This document shows, in pieces, positions 4,566 to 6,980 of a DNA stretch of 6,980 bases (the stretch's first letter is position 1; every line of letters starts with the position of its first letter). Source of the DNA: JAGOUY01 sp964541725. Lineage in GTDB: Bacteria > Patescibacteriota > Patescibacteriia > 2-12-FULL-60-25. The notes under the pieces were generated by a model. The model saw nothing but the letters and a program-made list of their open reading frames with translations. It was not told the origin of the DNA and ran no database searches. Where the stretch lies: contig CAZIQG010000057.1 in NCBI GenBank assembly GCA_964541725.1, forward strand, positions 1 through 6,980, given 5' to 3'. Position numbers and translations under genes: made by a program.

Positions 4566-6131
4566 TTATTCGTTGTCTTTTGCGGTACCAATCTCAAGCT
4601 GGGGAACGATTGCCCCTTTCACAAAACCGTGGACGGCGGCTTGACCCGCCACAAGCTCTAGAACTCGATCCGCCGGTTCCGCTGGAGTGTGGCGCGCGGG
4701 CACTTCTTGGGCGGAGGTCGGTGCCGGTAAACGAACGACATCTACGATGCGTGGGCCATTCAACCAAATAATATCTAAATCAAAATTCATACGTGGCATC
4801 CAAAAGGCGTAGCGGTCTGGTCGTGGAAAGACGAAGAGCATGCCGTGATCGGTGTGCATGGAGGTTCGGTCACTTAAGCCTTGTTCGCGCGCTTGTGGGG
4901 TATCGGCTATTTCGAGGAAGAGAGGCTTATTTTGTAATTGGACCGTATGCGTATCAGAGCTTCGGACATATTCACGCCACAGCCCACGAATGGACCACGC
5001 CCCAACGACCATGGTCATGAACAGCATGAGGAGCAAGAAGCGTTTACGCCATGCCGTAGAAATTGATGAGCGCACGCGTGCCGCACCTAATGCCAAGACG
5101 AGCGTCACCGCAATGAGGCCGAGAATCAAAAAGGTCTTGCCACGCGTTTGCAATCCAAGAGCAGCTAATCCGAAGATGAGCGTGAGCATCCAGAAGAAGG
5201 CGGCGACTTGGCGAGGGGTGAATTGAAGGTGGAGAAGTTGAAAATGGAGATGGGTGTCATCCCCTTGGAAGGGTGAGCGACCCGCCTGTATCCGTCGCAG
5301 AATAACACGCAAGAAATCTACAAGTGGAATCCCTAACGCCATGAATGCGGTGGCAACCTTGGCCCCAGACACGATCGCCAAAAACCCTAAACTAAATCCC
5401 GCGAGGGTACTCCCCGACTCCCCCAGAAATTGACGCGCAGGAGAAATATTCCACGGCAAAAATCCGGCGAAGGCGCCCAAGATGATGGCGGCAAAGATGA
5501 CAATTTCTGGCTGATAAAAGCGTGGGCTTAAAGCAAGCAAGATTATTAGTAAAATTCCGATGACCGTCTGACCCGTAACAAGTCCGTCGATTCCATCCAT
5601 CGTCTTCGTGGCATAGGTCACGCCTAAGAGCCAGGCAAGGGTGAGAAGATCGGCAGGGAAGACGAAGCGCAGAACATGACCAAAGAGATTTGTACTCGCG
5701 TGCCACCAATCTAAGCTCCAGACTCCTTTGCCTGCTAAGCTAGAAATCTCGAGAATACTTGTACCTGTGGCCATCACACAGAAAGCGGCGGCAATCGGGA
5801 AGCAGATCTGCATCCAGGGCTTGAGATTGTAGCGATCATCTAGACTCCCACCGATGAGAAGCAAGATGATACCGGCTAAAAATCCACCGATACGCAGCAA
5901 AAATACTTCATCAAACACCCCAGGATGCATGACAATGGTACCGACCGCGATGAAAAGGATCGTGAGACCTATTCCCAATCCCCCCAACAGGGCCGTAGGC
6001 TTGGTGTGAATTTTTCTTCCGCCTTGAACCGCATCGATGGCTTGAACCTTAAAGGCCAGGCGGCGCGTGAAAAAGGCGGCGCAAAAGGAGAGGAGCGCGG
6101 AAACGAATACAAAGGGGAGCATGTGACTCAT
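4566..6131 (-). CDS. MraY/WecA-family polyprenyl-phosphate sugar-1-phosphate transferase fused to C-terminal DUF192
   Basis: The 521-residue product has two parts. Residues 1-355 form a multi-helix membrane enzyme of the MraY/WecA/TagO type, which transfers a UDP-linked amino-sugar phosphate to undecaprenyl phosphate on the cytosolic face. Motifs seen: GGRKIHTKPTALLGG (37-51, WecA/TagO-like), GGSLDD (94-99), TKTMDGIDGLVTG (175-187), FLPWN...FLGESGS (224-241), IPLVD (268-272) and HLHF (294-297). A further helix at 364-383, preceded by basic RVRSSISTAWRKR, would place the C-terminus outside. Residues about 397-515 match DUF192: LEIADTPQAREQGLSDRTSM, HGMLFVFPRPDRYAFWM and VLELVAGQAAVHGFVKGA. Its start overlaps the murD stop as ATGA, indicating translational coupling; ATG 6122 is an alternative start. 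The exact substrate (lipid I or a surface-glycan precursor) cannot be decided here. The fused domain makes it about 150 residues longer than usual. Confidence 0.88.
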   Translation of the reverse strand: MSHMLPFVFVSALLSFCAAFFTRRLAFKVQAIDAVQGGRKIHTKPTALLGGLGIGLTILFIAVGTIVMHPGVFDEVFLLRIGGFLAGIILLLIGGSLDDRYNLKPWMQICFPIAAAFCVMATGTSILEISSLAGKGVWSLDWWHASTNLFGHVLRFVFPADLLTLAWLLGVTYATKTMDGIDGLVTGQTVIGILLIILLALSPRFYQPEIVIFAAIILGAFAGFLPWNISPARQFLGESGSTLAGFSLGFLAIVSGAKVATAFMALGIPLVDFLRVILRRIQAGRSPFQGDDTHLHFQLLHLQFTPRQVAAFFWMLTLIFGLAALGLQTRGKTFLILGLIAVTLVLALGAARVRSSISTAWRKRFLLLMLFMTMVVGAWSIRGLWREYVRSSDTHTVQLQNKPLFLEIADTPQAREQGLSDRTSMHTDHGMLFVFPRPDRYAFWMPRMNFDLDIIWLNGPRIVDVVRLPAPTSAQEVPARHTPAEPADRVLELVAGQAAVHGFVKGAIVPQLEIGTAKDNE

Positions 6132-6980
6132 GTGAGGGCGCGCACGAGGCGGATAAATGTTTCTCCACGGTCAAACTCGTTTTTAAATAATCCAAAGCTG
6201 GCACAACCCGGAGAAAGAAGCACGATATCCCCTTTTTGTCTGACTCGCTCGATACCCTCAAAGGCCTGCGCAAGATCTTTTATGTCGAGATAGGGTACGC
6301 GTGCTTTTTTGAAGGCGGTTACAATCTTTTCGTGAGCAGTCCCAGGCAGGAGGTAGATGAAGGGCTTTTTTTTCTTGATAACAGAAGCAACCTCAGTAAA
6401 CTCTAACTCTTTATCTGCGCCGCCGAAGATAAGATGCAGAGCAGATCGGGACTCTTTGAAAGAGGGGCTGAAGGCATTTAATGCAGCAATTGTCGCATCC
6501 GGGGTGGTGGCGGTTGTGTCATTTATATATTTCACTCCTTTTATGGTTGCGACCTCTTCTAGCCTATTCGGCAATCCCGCAAAGGTTGTCAAAACGTTTT
6601 TTATGGCGGTCTTTTTTACTCCAAGCTTGAGACAGAGGGCGACCGCAAAGGCGGCGTTTCGACGGTTATGCTCACCCGGTAGACGAAGCTTTGTCTGCTC
6701 AATGAGCTTAGATGCTTCATCTTTGGGACCACCGACGCGAATAACTTCGCCCGGAGCACTCTGCGCATAGGTCGTAAACGCTTTGTCAGCAGGCAAAAGA
6801 ACGAGTCCGTCACCGGTTTGATGACGAAAAATTTGCGCCTTGGCTTCTCCATATTCCTCCATCCCGCTATAGGTATTGAGATGGTCGCGCATAAGATTGG
6901 TCCAAACGGCGTAGGATGGAGAGATGCCTTTGCGACCCGTGAGCTCAAGCTGCCAGCTACTTAGCTCTAATACAACCCAA
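6128..6980 (-). CDS. murD: UDP-N-acetylmuramoylalanine--D-glutamate ligase, C-terminal part (5' truncated by window)
   Basis: The frame is open from the right edge (first full codon at 6979) to TGA at 6130-6128, giving 283 residues. MurD adds D-glutamate to UDP-MurNAc-L-alanine with ATP in cytosolic peptidoglycan synthesis. Seen in order: VVLELSSWQLEL (the ELSSFQL motif of the Mur central domain), RDHLNTYSGMEEYGEAKAQIF with the lysine expected to be carbamylated, LPGEHNRRNAAFAVAL, then the C-terminal domain with FAGLPNRLEEV, NDTTATTPDATIAAL, FGGADKELEF and LLSPGCASFGLFKNEFDRGETF. The motif usually written NDSKATN reads NDTTATT here, so its lysine is replaced by threonine. The ATP P-loop and uracil-binding N-terminal domain lie outside the window. 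The gene is the upstream partner of the glycosyltransferase-DUF192 gene. Confidence 0.95.
   Translation of the reverse strand, partial: WVVLELSSWQLELTGRKGISPSYAVWTNLMRDHLNTYSGMEEYGEAKAQIFRHQTGDGLVLLPADKAFTTYAQSAPGEVIRVGGPKDEASKLIEQTKLRLPGEHNRRNAAFAVALCLKLGVKKTAIKNVLTTFAGLPNRLEEVATIKGVKYINDTTATTPDATIAALNAFSPSFKESRSALHLIFGGADKELEFTEVASVIKKKKPFIYLLPGTAHEKIVTAFKKARVPYLDIKDLAQAFEGIERVRQKGDIVLLSPGCASFGLFKNEFDRGETFIRLVRALT

Noticed and set aside
4852..5226. Plus-strand open frame opposite the transferase/DUF192 gene
   Set aside because: It is a shadow of the minus-strand gene, whose frame carries recognisable motifs throughout. Other antisense frames here were dropped for the same reason.

Overview
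The window reads as a piece of a bacterial chromosome, most likely from a Candidate Phyla Radiation (Patescibacteria, Parcubacteria-like) genome. This is an inference. It rests on compact housekeeping genes with variant motifs (MurD with NDTTATT, RecR with altered Toprim residues), few Shine-Dalgarno sites on the housekeeping genes, and palindromic intergenic repeats. TGA is used as a normal stop (recR, murD), which argues against the code-25 lineages. No rRNA, tRNA, CRISPR array or transposase gene is visible.

Left part (1-1667), plus strand: the 3' end of the replicative helicase gene dnaB, then ybaB (nucleoid-associated protein) and recR (recombination mediator). Two copies of one imperfect palindromic repeat family flank the ybaB-recR pair (305-406 and 1531-1609). 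A different REP-like palindrome lies between the two genes (768-896).

Middle (1620-4127), plus strand: three tandem cassettes, each built as promoter-like block, strong Shine-Dalgarno site, one gene of 231-248 codons, and an intrinsic terminator. The products are divergent paralogues: a short N-terminal motif (G-[TS]-[AG]-[YF]-R-D), a coiled coil, four predicted membrane helices and a cytosolic tail. I do not recognise the family. The non-coding blocks between the genes are far better conserved (51-52 of 54 positions) than the proteins. This is the most unusual part of the window.

Right part (4126-6980), minus strand: rplU (ribosomal protein L21) has its own near-consensus promoter and converges on the cassette array across a shared bidirectional terminator. 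Upstream of it lies a murD to glycosyltransferase operon with an ATGA stop/start overlap. The second gene fuses a MraY/WecA-type polyprenyl-phosphate sugar-1-phosphate transferase to a C-terminal DUF192 domain. Together these two genes point to peptidoglycan or cell-surface glycan synthesis. murD runs off the right edge of the window.
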